Shown here: piece by piece, positions 42,559-50,179 of the stretch
How the letters are laid out: each line of letters begins with the position of its first letter
How positions within the stretch are numbered: the first letter of the stretch is position 1
Origin: Micromonospora sp. RHAY321
GTDB taxonomy: Bacteria > Actinomycetota > Actinomycetes > Mycobacteriales > Micromonosporaceae
Assembly: GCF_023896955.1 (NCBI RefSeq)
Contig: NZ_JAMHIW010000005.1
Location: forward strand, 124,001 to 188,000
DNA length: 64,000 nt
Direction: 5' to 3'
Notes under the pieces: model-generated
Seen by the model: the letters and a program-made list of their open reading frames with translations, nothing else
Told to the model about the DNA's origin: nothing
The model's database searches: none
Made by a program: the position numbers and the translations under genes

Positions 42559-43512
42559 TCACTTCCAGCTCGGCGTGCTCTTCATCGCAGCGGCCGCCCG
42601 GCGCGCCTTACGCTGCTCGGCCGACTCGGCGCTGCGCGCCGTCGCGCTGGCCGAGAACGGCATGATGCCCGGGTTGACCGAACCGACGCCGATCACGAAC
42701 GCCACCACGTCGATGATGATGTGGGTGGTCCGGGCGGCGTAGACCGAGATGGCGTCGGTCAGACCGTTCTCCACGTCCTCGTAGCCGATGCCCGACATGA
42801 ACGAGTTCGAGAGCACCTGGTTGGTCAGGTAGTTGATCGTCGAGAAGTTCGCCGGACGCGGCGCCCCGAACGGGAAGATCTGCACGAAGCCCCCGGCGAC
42901 CGCGGTCGTCACGGTGAGGTTGCCGAAGAGGGCGTCGCCGAAGTTGACGAAGTCGCTCAGGTCGATGTGGATGGTCTGGCCGTCACGCAGGCGACCCGAG
43001 CTGTCCAGGGTGGTCGACGAGGCGTTGACGATCCGGGCGCGCGACGCCGCCGAGCGGGTGTCGACGAGCCGCTGCGGCGTGATCGGGACGATCTGGTTCG
43101 AGTTGCCCGTGGTGTGCACGTACTCGAGGTACTTGTAGCCGCCGAACTCGGCGACCACCTGGATGTTGCCGTCGGTGTCCATGCCGATCGAGCCGGCCTC
43201 GGAGGCGGGGTTCAGGACGTTCCCGCGCGGCGTCAGCTGCAGCGACGGCCGGGCGAACACCGTGCCGTCGACGGTGGTGGTGCTCGTGTTCTCCAGACGC
43301 AGGGTGGCCCCGGCCCCGGTGCTGGTCAGCGCCGTGGTGGTGGCACCGGCGTTGTTCGCGGCGCCCTGGAGCACCGCCTGGCCCGGGTCGGCCTGGGCGG
43401 GGCCGGCGACGGCGGCGCCCACCACGGTGGTGCCGGCGACGCCGGCGGCGACGGTGCCCGCGCGGCGCAGCAGCCGGCGGCGGTTAACGGTCTTGTCCTC
43501 GTGCTCGGTCAT
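42559..43512 (-). CDS. Tat-exported protein of unknown function
   Basis: 317 residues from ATG 43512 behind GGGGGACC. The N-terminus NRRRLLRRAGTVAAGVAGTT then AVAGPAQA|DPG is a twin-arginine signal with an AxA cleavage site. The mature part is Ser/Thr/Gly/Asn-rich and looks beta-rich: repeats of ATLRLENTST, PRGNVLNPASEAGSIGMDTDG, ITPQRLVDTRSAASRARIVN. The VDTR segment and IIIDVVAFVIG strand recall a domain common in actinobacterial surface proteins. A cytoplasm-style basic tail (AEQRKARRAAAAMKSTPSWK) ends it. The role is unknown; it is probably cell-surface or extracellular. Confidence 0.75.
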   Translation of the reverse strand: MTEHEDKTVNRRRLLRRAGTVAAGVAGTTVVGAAVAGPAQADPGQAVLQGAANNAGATTTALTSTGAGATLRLENTSTTTVDGTVFARPSLQLTPRGNVLNPASEAGSIGMDTDGNIQVVAEFGGYKYLEYVHTTGNSNQIVPITPQRLVDTRSAASRARIVNASSTTLDSSGRLRDGQTIHIDLSDFVNFGDALFGNLTVTTAVAGGFVQIFPFGAPRPANFSTINYLTNQVLSNSFMSGIGYEDVENGLTDAISVYAARTTHIIIDVVAFVIGVGSVNPGIMPFSASATARSAESAEQRKARRAAAAMKSTPSWK

Positions 43513-43624
43513 CGGTCCCCCGCAGAGTCGGTGAAATGACGCCCGATCATGACGGTTACAACCACGCGTCCACATCGACCGATCGGTCGATAAACGAGAG
43601 ATCTTCCCGAGGGGTTCGGACCGG

Positions 43625-44104
43625 TCAGGACCACGCCTGTTGCAGGGCCACCCGGGCCTCCAGCTCCAGCAGGTGCACCTTGCGCGGCAGGCCACCACCG
43701 AAGCCGACCAGCCGACCACCGGCGCCGACGATGCGGTGACACGGGACGATGACGGGGATCGGGTTCCGGTTGCAGGCCACGCCCACCGCCCGGGCCGCTC
43801 CGGGGTCACCGACCCGGCGCGCCACCTCGCCGTAGGTCAACGTCTCGCCGTACGGGATCAGGGTCATCTCCCGCCACACCGCCCGTTCGAAATCCGACCC
43901 ACGCGGAATCGACACCGGAACGGTGAACCCGGTCAGCTCACCGGCGAAGTACGCCCGCAGCTCGGCGACGGCCTGCCGGGACAACGCGTGGTCGGGCTCG
44001 TCCGCCGCCGCGTCGACCCGACCGAAAAGCGTGCCGCAGACGCTCACACCGTCGCTGGCCACGGAGAACTCGCCGATCGGTGAGTCGAGCACGGTCCAGC
44101 GCAT
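43625..44104 (-). CDS. ogt: Methylated-DNA--protein-cysteine methyltransferase
   Basis: 159 residues from ATG 44104. It removes methyl groups from O6-methylguanine in a suicidal reaction. The C-terminal domain has FERAVWREMTLIPYGETLTYGEVARRVGDPGAARAVG and the active-site PVIVPCHRIVGAGG with the acceptor Cys. The YGE-x-TYGEVA helix-turn-helix and the Arg finger are present. Upstream openings to 44176 are not used. It is divergent from the NfeD-like gene. Confidence 0.95.
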   Translation of the reverse strand: MRWTVLDSPIGEFSVASDGVSVCGTLFGRVDAAADEPDHALSRQAVAELRAYFAGELTGFTVPVSIPRGSDFERAVWREMTLIPYGETLTYGEVARRVGDPGAARAVGVACNRNPIPVIVPCHRIVGAGGRLVGFGGGLPRKVHLLELEARVALQQAWS

Positions 44105-44252
44105 CGGCCCATTGTCCCCGACCCCACCGACAGTGGTCGGTCCCGGCCACCATGGTCGCCCGCCGGGCCTGTCCACGTCTGCTCCGGAGCCCTCGTCAGG
44201 AGATCATTCTCGCGTCCCGCCGAGCCGTGGGACGTTGCGTGGCGTCGATACC

Positions 44253-44774
44253 GTGCAGGTCGTGGCCACGGGGACGCTCATCTTTCTGATCATCGGCGGT
44301 GCGGGCGTCGGTGTGCTGGCGCTCGCCCTGCTCGGCACCGAACTGTTCCACTTCGGGCACGCCGACGTGGACGGGCCGATCTCCACCGAGACGGTCGCCG
44401 GCTTCGCCGGGGCGTTCGGGTTCGGTGGAGCCATCGTCAACGAACTGCTCGGTGCGCGTACCCCCGGCATGATCGCCAGCGCGGTGGCCGGCGGCCTGCT
44501 CGCCGCCGTGCCCATCGCCTGGTTGGCGTCCCGGCTGAGCCGGGCGGCGCGGAACATGCACACCGATCCCACCCCCACCCGCGACGACCTGGTCGGTGCG
44601 CTCGGCCTGGTCGTCACGCCGGTGCCGGTCGACGGCTACGGCGAGGTCCGGGTACGCGTCGCCGGCCAGCCGGTCAAGCTCAACGCCCGCGCCGACCAGC
44701 CGATCCCGATCGGCGCCCAGGTCTTCGTCGTGCAGGCGCTCAGCGAGACCAGCGTGCACGTCGAGACCTACTGA
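44253..44774 (+). CDS. NfeD/OB-fold-like membrane protein (flotillin partner)
   Basis: 173 residues from GTG 44253; the GTG at 44262 is an alternative, and no strong ribosome site decides. There are three hydrophobic segments: GTLIFLIIGGAGVGVLALALLG, VAGFAGAFGFGGAIVNELLG and SAVAGGLLAAVPIAWLASR. A C-terminal OB-fold-like region follows (LVGALGLVVTPVPVDGYGEVRVRVAGQPVKLNARA). Such small membrane proteins (YqiJ/NfeD type) are regularly encoded directly before flotillin, as here (27 bp). Together they probably organise membrane microdomains. Confidence 0.75.
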   Translation: MQVVATGTLIFLIIGGAGVGVLALALLGTELFHFGHADVDGPISTETVAGFAGAFGFGGAIVNELLGARTPGMIASAVAGGLLAAVPIAWLASRLSRAARNMHTDPTPTRDDLVGALGLVVTPVPVDGYGEVRVRVAGQPVKLNARADQPIPIGAQVFVVQALSETSVHVETY

Positions 44775-44801
44775 CTCCTCTTCGCAGACAGGACTTTCGC
44801 C

Positions 44802-46319
44802 ATGCCCCTGTTAATCGCCATCGGCGGCGCGGTACTGCTCGTACTCGTCCTGGTGTTCTTCGTGCTCTCCCGGATCAAGGTGGCCGGGCCGAACGAGGCC
44901 TTCATCGTCACCGGCCGCAAGGGCCGCACCACGCAGACCGCCGACGGTGCCCGGTCGACCGACATGTCCGGGCAGAAGGTCGTGCTGGGCGCCTCGGTCT
45001 TCGTGCTGCCCGTGGTGCAGAAACTCCAGTCGCTCGACCTGTCCAGCCGACGGATCGACGTCGGCATCCGGGGCGCGGTGAGCAAGCAGGGCATCCGCAC
45101 CGACCTGCACGGCGTGGCGATCGTCAAGGTCGGCGGGACCGAGGACGCGATCCGGGCCGCCGCACAGCGCTTCCTGCACCAACAGGACGAGATCGACAAC
45201 TTCACCCGCGAGGTGCTGGCCGGGGCGCTGCGCTCGATCGTCGGCCGGCTCACCGTCGAGGAGGTGATCCGGGACCGGGCGGCGTTCGCCAGCGCGGTCG
45301 CCGAGGAGGCCGAGCACTCGATGACCAACCAGGGGCTGGTGCTGGACACCTTCCAGCTCCAGGACATCCTGGCCGAAGGCTCCTACCTGCAGGACCTGGG
45401 CCGGCCCGAGGCCGCCCGGGTGCTCAAGGACGCGGCGATCGCGGAGGCGCGCGCCCGGCAACAGGCCGAGCAGGAGCGACTGCTCGCCGAGGAGGCCATC
45501 GCCGAGGCGAACCGGAACCTGTCCCTCAAGCAGGCCGGCATCCAGGCGGAGATCGACGCGGCCAAGGCGAAGTCCGCGGCGGCTGGGCCACTGGCCCAGG
45601 CGGAACGCGACCAGGCGATCCTCTCCGAGCAGCAGAAGGTGGCCGAGCGCAACGCGGAGCTCAAGCAGCGCCAACTGGACACCGAGGTACGCAAGCCCGC
45701 CGACGCCGCCCGGTACAAGGTGGAGCAGGAGGCCGAGGCGGCCCGTAACGCGGCGGTGCTGCACGCCGACGCGCAACGGCAGTCGGTCATCGCCGCCGCG
45801 CAGGCCTCGGCCGAGCAGGCACGGCTCACCGGTGAGGGCGAGCGTGCCCGGCGGGCCGCGCTCGCCGAGGCGAACGCCATCGAGGGTGCCAAGGAGGGTG
45901 AGGCCGAGCAGCGCCGGCGCTCCGCGATCGCCGAGGCGGTCGAGCGGGAGGGCCAGGCCGAGGCAGCGGCCATCCTGGCGAAGGGCCAGGCCGAGGCGGA
46001 CGCGATGGCCCGCAAGGCCGAGGCGTTCGCCGCGTACGGGGAGGCGGCGGTGCTGGACCTGCTGGTCAAGGTTCTGCCGCAGGTGGTGGAGGCGGCCAGC
46101 GCCCCCATCGGGGCGATCGACAAGATGACCGTCATCTCCACCGACGGCGCCTCGTCGCTGACCAGGTCGGTGGCCGGCAACGTGGCCCAGGGGCTCCAGC
46201 TCGGCAGCGACCTCACGGGGGTCGACCTGGCCGGCCTGCTGGCCCGGCTCAGCTCCGCGTCCACCCCGGCCGGCAAGGGCACCGCCTCGGTGGACGGGAC
46301 GGCCGTCGAGGCCCGCTGA
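44802..46319 (+). CDS. Flotillin family protein
   Basis: 505 residues. An N-terminal membrane helix (LLIAIGGAVLLVLVLVFFVLS) is followed by the SPFH/PHB domain (~30-200; ALRSIVGRLTVEEVIRDRAAF, AEEAEHSMTNQGLVLDTFQLQDI). Long Ala/Glu/Arg coiled coils run ~205-400 and a C-terminal assembly region follows (EAFAAYGEAAVLDLLVKVLPQVVEAASAPIGAIDK). Flotillins form lipid-raft-like platforms in bacterial membranes. The NfeD-like partner lies 27 bp upstream. Confidence 0.93.
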   Translation: MPLLIAIGGAVLLVLVLVFFVLSRIKVAGPNEAFIVTGRKGRTTQTADGARSTDMSGQKVVLGASVFVLPVVQKLQSLDLSSRRIDVGIRGAVSKQGIRTDLHGVAIVKVGGTEDAIRAAAQRFLHQQDEIDNFTREVLAGALRSIVGRLTVEEVIRDRAAFASAVAEEAEHSMTNQGLVLDTFQLQDILAEGSYLQDLGRPEAARVLKDAAIAEARARQQAEQERLLAEEAIAEANRNLSLKQAGIQAEIDAAKAKSAAAGPLAQAERDQAILSEQQKVAERNAELKQRQLDTEVRKPADAARYKVEQEAEAARNAAVLHADAQRQSVIAAAQASAEQARLTGEGERARRAALAEANAIEGAKEGEAEQRRRSAIAEAVEREGQAEAAAILAKGQAEADAMARKAEAFAAYGEAAVLDLLVKVLPQVVEAASAPIGAIDKMTVISTDGASSLTRSVAGNVAQGLQLGSDLTGVDLAGLLARLSSASTPAGKGTASVDGTAVEAR

Positions 46320-46329
46320 CGCCGTACGC

Positions 46330-46370
46330 CGACGGGCGCCGCTCCCAAAGATCGGGGGCGGCGCCCGTCG
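46330..46370. terminator. GC-rich hairpin between flotillin and cca genes
   Basis: CGACGGGCGCCGC (46330-46342) pairs with GCGGCGCCCGTCG (46358-46370), with further CCC/GGG pairing inside the loop. It lies between the convergent stops at 46319 and 46389 and is probably used in both directions. Confidence 0.75.
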
Positions 46371-46388
46371 TTTCCGGGTCAGTGCCGG

Positions 46389-47849
46389 TCAGTCGACGAT
46401 GCCCTCGGCGCGGGCCCAGCGCAGCAGTTCGGCCTCGGCGGCGTCGCGGTCCAGCGGGCCGTGTTCCAGGCGCTGTTCCTTGAGGTGCTTCCAGGCACGC
46501 CCCACCACCGGCCCCGGCGGTACGCCGAGCAGTTCCATGATCGCGTTGCCGTCGAGGTCGGGACGGACGCGCGCCAGGTCCTCCTCGGCCGCGATCCGGG
46601 CGATCCGATCCTCCAGCGCGTCGTAGTCGGCGGCGAGCTGGGCGGCCTTGCGCCGGTTGCGGGTGGTGCAGTCCGAGCGGGTGAGCTTGTGCAGCCGGGG
46701 CAGCAGGTCACCGGCGTCGGCGACGTAGCGGCGCACCGCCGAGTCGGTCCACTCGCCCCGCCCGTACCCGTAGAAGCGCAGGTGCAGCGCGACCAGCGCG
46801 GTCACCTTCGCCGTGATCTCCTTGGGGTACCGCAGCGCCTTCATCCGGGCCTTGGTCAGCCGGGCACCGACCACCTCGTGGTGGTGGAAGCTCACCCGGC
46901 CGTCGGAGCCGACCGATTTGGTCGCCGGCTTACCCGCGTCGTGCATGAGGGCGGCCATCCGCAGGATGAAGTCACAGCCGTCCTCCTCGTAGGAGACCGC
47001 GTTCTCGACGACCGTCAGCGTGTGCTCGTAGACGTCCTTGTGCTGGGCGTGCTCGTCGATCTCCAGCTTCAGCCCGGTCAGCTCGGGCAGGAACCGCTCG
47101 GCCAGCCCGGTGTCGACCAGCAGCCGCAGCCCGGTGATCGGGTCGGCGCCGCAGAGCAGCTTGGTGAACTCGTCGCGGATCCGCTCGGCGGTGATCCGGT
47201 CCAGGTCGGCGGCCATCCGGCTCATCGCCGCGTGCACGTCCGGGTGCACGGCGAAGCGCAGCTGCGCGGCGAACCGGGCGGCCCGCAGCATCCGCAGCGG
47301 GTCGTCGCCGAACGACTCACTGGGCGCGCTGGGGGTGCGGATCACCTTGGCGGAGAGATCCTCCAGCCCGCCGTGCGGGTCGGTGAAACGGTGCTCCGGC
47401 AGGCTGACCGCCATCGCGTTGATGGTGAAGTCACGCCGCTTCAGGTCCTCGGTGAGGTTGGTGCCGTACACGACCACGGGGTTGCGGGTGACCTGGTCGT
47501 ACGACTCGGCGCGGAACGTGGTGATCTCCAGCCGGAGGCCGTCGCGTTGAGCGCCGATGGTGCCGAACTCCCGGCCCGTCTCCCAGATCGACTCGGCCCA
47601 ACCCTTGATGATCCGCAGGGTCTCGTCGGGGTGCGCGTCGGTGCAGAAATCAAGGTCGTCACCGAGGCGACCGAGCAGGGCGTCCCGCACCGAACCGCCC
47701 ACGAGGTGCAACTCGTACCCGGCGCGGACGAACCGGCGGCCCAACTCGTCGGCGACCGGGGAGACCCGGAGCAGTTCGGCGACGGCGTTGCGCTGCGCGG
47801 CGGTGAGTTCGCGGCGGTCGGCGGCGTGGGGAGCGGAGGCTTCGGACAT
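46389..47849 (-). CDS. cca: CCA tRNA nucleotidyltransferase
   Basis: 486 residues. It adds or repairs the 3' CCA of tRNAs. The class II nucleotidyltransferase head is HLVGGSVRDALLGRLGDDLDFCTDAHPD (GGxVRD plus DxD), followed by RRDFTINAMAVSL and RMLRAARFAAQLRF. A C-terminal HD region follows: LMHDAGKPATKSV, FHHHEVVGA. The protein matches the actinobacterial PcnA/CCA size. By position it corresponds to Rv3907c. The order cca-murJ-sigM-trxBA-cwlM-parBA is conserved in actinobacteria. Confidence 0.95.
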   Translation of the reverse strand: MSEASAPHAADRRELTAAQRNAVAELLRVSPVADELGRRFVRAGYELHLVGGSVRDALLGRLGDDLDFCTDAHPDETLRIIKGWAESIWETGREFGTIGAQRDGLRLEITTFRAESYDQVTRNPVVVYGTNLTEDLKRRDFTINAMAVSLPEHRFTDPHGGLEDLSAKVIRTPSAPSESFGDDPLRMLRAARFAAQLRFAVHPDVHAAMSRMAADLDRITAERIRDEFTKLLCGADPITGLRLLVDTGLAERFLPELTGLKLEIDEHAQHKDVYEHTLTVVENAVSYEEDGCDFILRMAALMHDAGKPATKSVGSDGRVSFHHHEVVGARLTKARMKALRYPKEITAKVTALVALHLRFYGYGRGEWTDSAVRRYVADAGDLLPRLHKLTRSDCTTRNRRKAAQLAADYDALEDRIARIAAEEDLARVRPDLDGNAIMELLGVPPGPVVGRAWKHLKEQRLEHGPLDRDAAEAELLRWARAEGIVD

Positions 47850-47975
47850 GGGATCGCCAGCCTATCGGGCGTGGTCCGCATCCCATCCGCCGGGCGCGGG
47901 TAACGGGTACCGGTTGACTATGGTCTGTGACGTGCGGGTCGGTGCCCGGCTCGACGTACCCCTTGGAGGCTGGAG

Positions 47976-49733
47976 ATGAGCGGCGGGCTCTACCGCAGCG
48001 CGAACGCCGCGCAGGACGGCGGTGCGGGAGCCGGCGTGCGCCCGGGGGACGGCGCCACGTTCATCTCCGCCGAGCCGCTGAACCAGCCGGCCATGGAGTC
48101 GACCGCGCCGCCGCAGGAGCAGGTGGGCGAGGCCAGCGCCGCCGCCAACAGCGCGGTGATGGCCGTCGGCAGCCTGGTCAGCCGGGGTACGGGTTTCCTG
48201 CGCACACTGGTGCTGACCGCCGCGCTCGGTGGGGCACTGGTCGGTGACGCGTACACGACCGCGCAGATCCTCCCCGGGATGGTCTACGAGTTCCTGCTCG
48301 GCGGCATCCTCACCAGCGTCCTGATCCCGGTGCTGGTCCGCCGGCGCAGGATCGACGCCGACGGCGGCCAGGCGTACGCCCAGCGGCTGTTGACCCTCGC
48401 GGTGCTGACGCTCGCCGGGGCGGCGCTGCTGGCGGTGCTCTCGGCGGGCCTGCTGACCAAGCTCTACGCCGGCGACAACACCGGCGATGACTTCCGGGAC
48501 CTGGTCAAGGCGCTGTCGTACCTGATGCTGCCGATGATCTTCTTCACCGGCCTCAGCGCGCTGATCAGCGCGGTGCTCAACACCCGGGGGCACTTCGCGG
48601 CCCCGATGTGGGCGCCGATCCTGAACAACATCGTGGTGATCGCCACCGCGGGGCTGTACATCGCGATCTTCGGTGCGGAGATCATCCGACCCGAGCAGAT
48701 GACCACCGGCCGGATCCTGCTGATCGGTGGCGGCACCCTGCTCGGCGTCGCGATCCAGGCGGCCGGGCTGCTGCCGGCGCTGCGGAAGGTCGGTTTCCGC
48801 TGGCGGTTCCGGTTCGACTTCCGCACCCTCGGGCTGCGCGAGCTGGGCCGCCTCGGCGGCTGGATGTTCTGCTACGTCGCGGTCAGCCAGATCGGCCTGA
48901 TCGTGCTGTTCAACCTGCTGAACCGGGCCGGCAAGGAGAACGCCGCCGGCCCGCTGATCTACAACAACGTCTTCCTGCTGCTGATGATGGCGCACGGCAT
49001 CATCGCCGTCTCGATCATCACGGCACTCATGCCCCGGATGAGCGCGGCCGCCGCCGACGGCCGGTACGCCGACGTCGCCGCCGACCTGTCCCGGGGCACC
49101 CGCACCGTCTCGGCGGTGCTGGCCCCGATCGCGGTCTGCTACGCGGTGCTGGCCACCCCGCTGGCCGTGGCGCTGTTCCGTTACGGCGCGTTCAGCGACG
49201 AGAACGCCGCGGACACCTCGCTGGTGCTGCTGCTGGCCGCGCTGGCCCTGGTGCCGTTCGCGATCAGCCAGCTCTTCACGTTCGCCTTCTACGCGCTGCC
49301 GGACACCCGCACCCCGGCGCTGATCAACATTCCGGTGGTGGCGCTGCGGATCGGCGTTCAGGTGGTGCTCTACGTGGCGTTCGCCGCCCACTTCGCGGCA
49401 GCCGGCATGATGATCGGCAACGCCGTCTCCTATCTGGCGGCGGCGTTCGCCTCCGCCTGGCTGCTGCGACCCCGGATCGGCCGGATCGGGATGGGCACCA
49501 TCCTGCGGACTCTCGGCCGGGTGGCGGTCGCCGCGCTCGGCGCCGCACTGGTCGGGCTGCTGGTGGTGAGCCTCCTCCCCGGCGGCGACACGCCGAGTTG
49601 GGTGCAGGCCGTGGTGCAGCTGGTCGTCGGCGGCGCGGTGATCGGCGGAACGTACCTGGGGCTGGCCATGGTGCTGCGGATCGGGGAGATCACCGAGGTG
49701 GTGGGTATGGTCCGCCGTCGACTCGGTCGCTGA
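47976..49733 (+). CDS. murJ: Lipid II flippase MurJ (MviN family)
   Basis: 585 residues from ATG 47976 behind GGAGGCTGGAG. About 55 disordered cytoplasmic residues precede 14 helices of the MOP superfamily. SLVSRGTGFLRTLVLTAALGG, GDAYTTAQILPGMVYEFLLGGILTSVLIPV and ALFRYGAFSDENAADTS are typical MurJ segments. It flips lipid II across the membrane for peptidoglycan synthesis. In M. tuberculosis the same protein continues into a pseudokinase domain; here it stops after the last helix and a short basic tail, and the pseudokinase is a separate gene 446 bp downstream. No nudix or DUF6049 gene lies between cca and murJ. Confidence 0.95.
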   Translation: MSGGLYRSANAAQDGGAGAGVRPGDGATFISAEPLNQPAMESTAPPQEQVGEASAAANSAVMAVGSLVSRGTGFLRTLVLTAALGGALVGDAYTTAQILPGMVYEFLLGGILTSVLIPVLVRRRRIDADGGQAYAQRLLTLAVLTLAGAALLAVLSAGLLTKLYAGDNTGDDFRDLVKALSYLMLPMIFFTGLSALISAVLNTRGHFAAPMWAPILNNIVVIATAGLYIAIFGAEIIRPEQMTTGRILLIGGGTLLGVAIQAAGLLPALRKVGFRWRFRFDFRTLGLRELGRLGGWMFCYVAVSQIGLIVLFNLLNRAGKENAAGPLIYNNVFLLLMMAHGIIAVSIITALMPRMSAAAADGRYADVAADLSRGTRTVSAVLAPIAVCYAVLATPLAVALFRYGAFSDENAADTSLVLLLAALALVPFAISQLFTFAFYALPDTRTPALINIPVVALRIGVQVVLYVAFAAHFAAAGMMIGNAVSYLAAAFASAWLLRPRIGRIGMGTILRTLGRVAVAALGAALVGLLVVSLLPGGDTPSWVQAVVQLVVGGAVIGGTYLGLAMVLRIGEITEVVGMVRRRLGR

Positions 49734-49807
49734 CCGCGACCATCCACACACCAGCAGTCAGTGTTCACACGGTCCGTGACTGCGGATCACCAGGCTGGGG
49801 ACGCTCC

Positions 49808-49816
49808 TGTGGATAA
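49808..49816 (-). promoter_or_regulatory. DnaA box (TTATCCACA on minus strand)
   Basis: TGTGGATAA matches the strong DnaA-box consensus perfectly. It is paired with an identical box 43 bp away in the murJ-pseudokinase spacer. Confidence 0.55.
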
Positions 49817-49850
49817 CTCCGCGATTCGCCGGTCACCCGCCGGATCGGCC

Positions 49851-49859
49851 TGTGGATAA
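49851..49859 (-). promoter_or_regulatory. DnaA box, second copy
   Basis: An identical TGTGGATAA in the same orientation as the box at 49808. The 43-bp spacing is close to four helical turns, which would place both boxes on the same face of the DNA. Confidence 0.55.
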
Positions 49860-50179
49860 CCAACCGTACGGCTGAGCGTGCCGACCCGATCGGTGGGAAC
49901 ATGCCGGTTGGCGGGAGCGCCAATCGGGGCCGGCCCCGGCGTCGGTCACTTGCGGTGAAGCCGTAGATTGGCTAGTACATGTGCCAGCAACGTGGCTGAC
50001 AACGGTCGTAACCGGACGACTTCCCCGACTCCCGGCACCCCGCCGGGTACGGCGGGAAGATGACATGTCGGGGAGACGGGCAACCCGGGTAAGGTCGCTC
50101 TCGACGGGTACGGCAGGGCGCCGACGCTGCGCGTCGACACCGGTCGGCCGGTTCCTTCGACGGCAGAGCGGGAAGCCAC

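Larger units (their letters stand above)
49734..50179. other. Intergenic region between murJ and the pseudokinase (446 bp)
   Basis: No ORF with convincing bias is present. It has two exact DnaA boxes in the same orientation (49808-49816 and 49851-49859), and CCATCCACA near 49740-49748 is a weaker 7/9 match. The DNA around 49,960-49,990 is AT-richer (GTAGATTGGCTAGTACATG) and may hold the promoter of the pseudokinase-sigM group. Confidence 0.5.
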
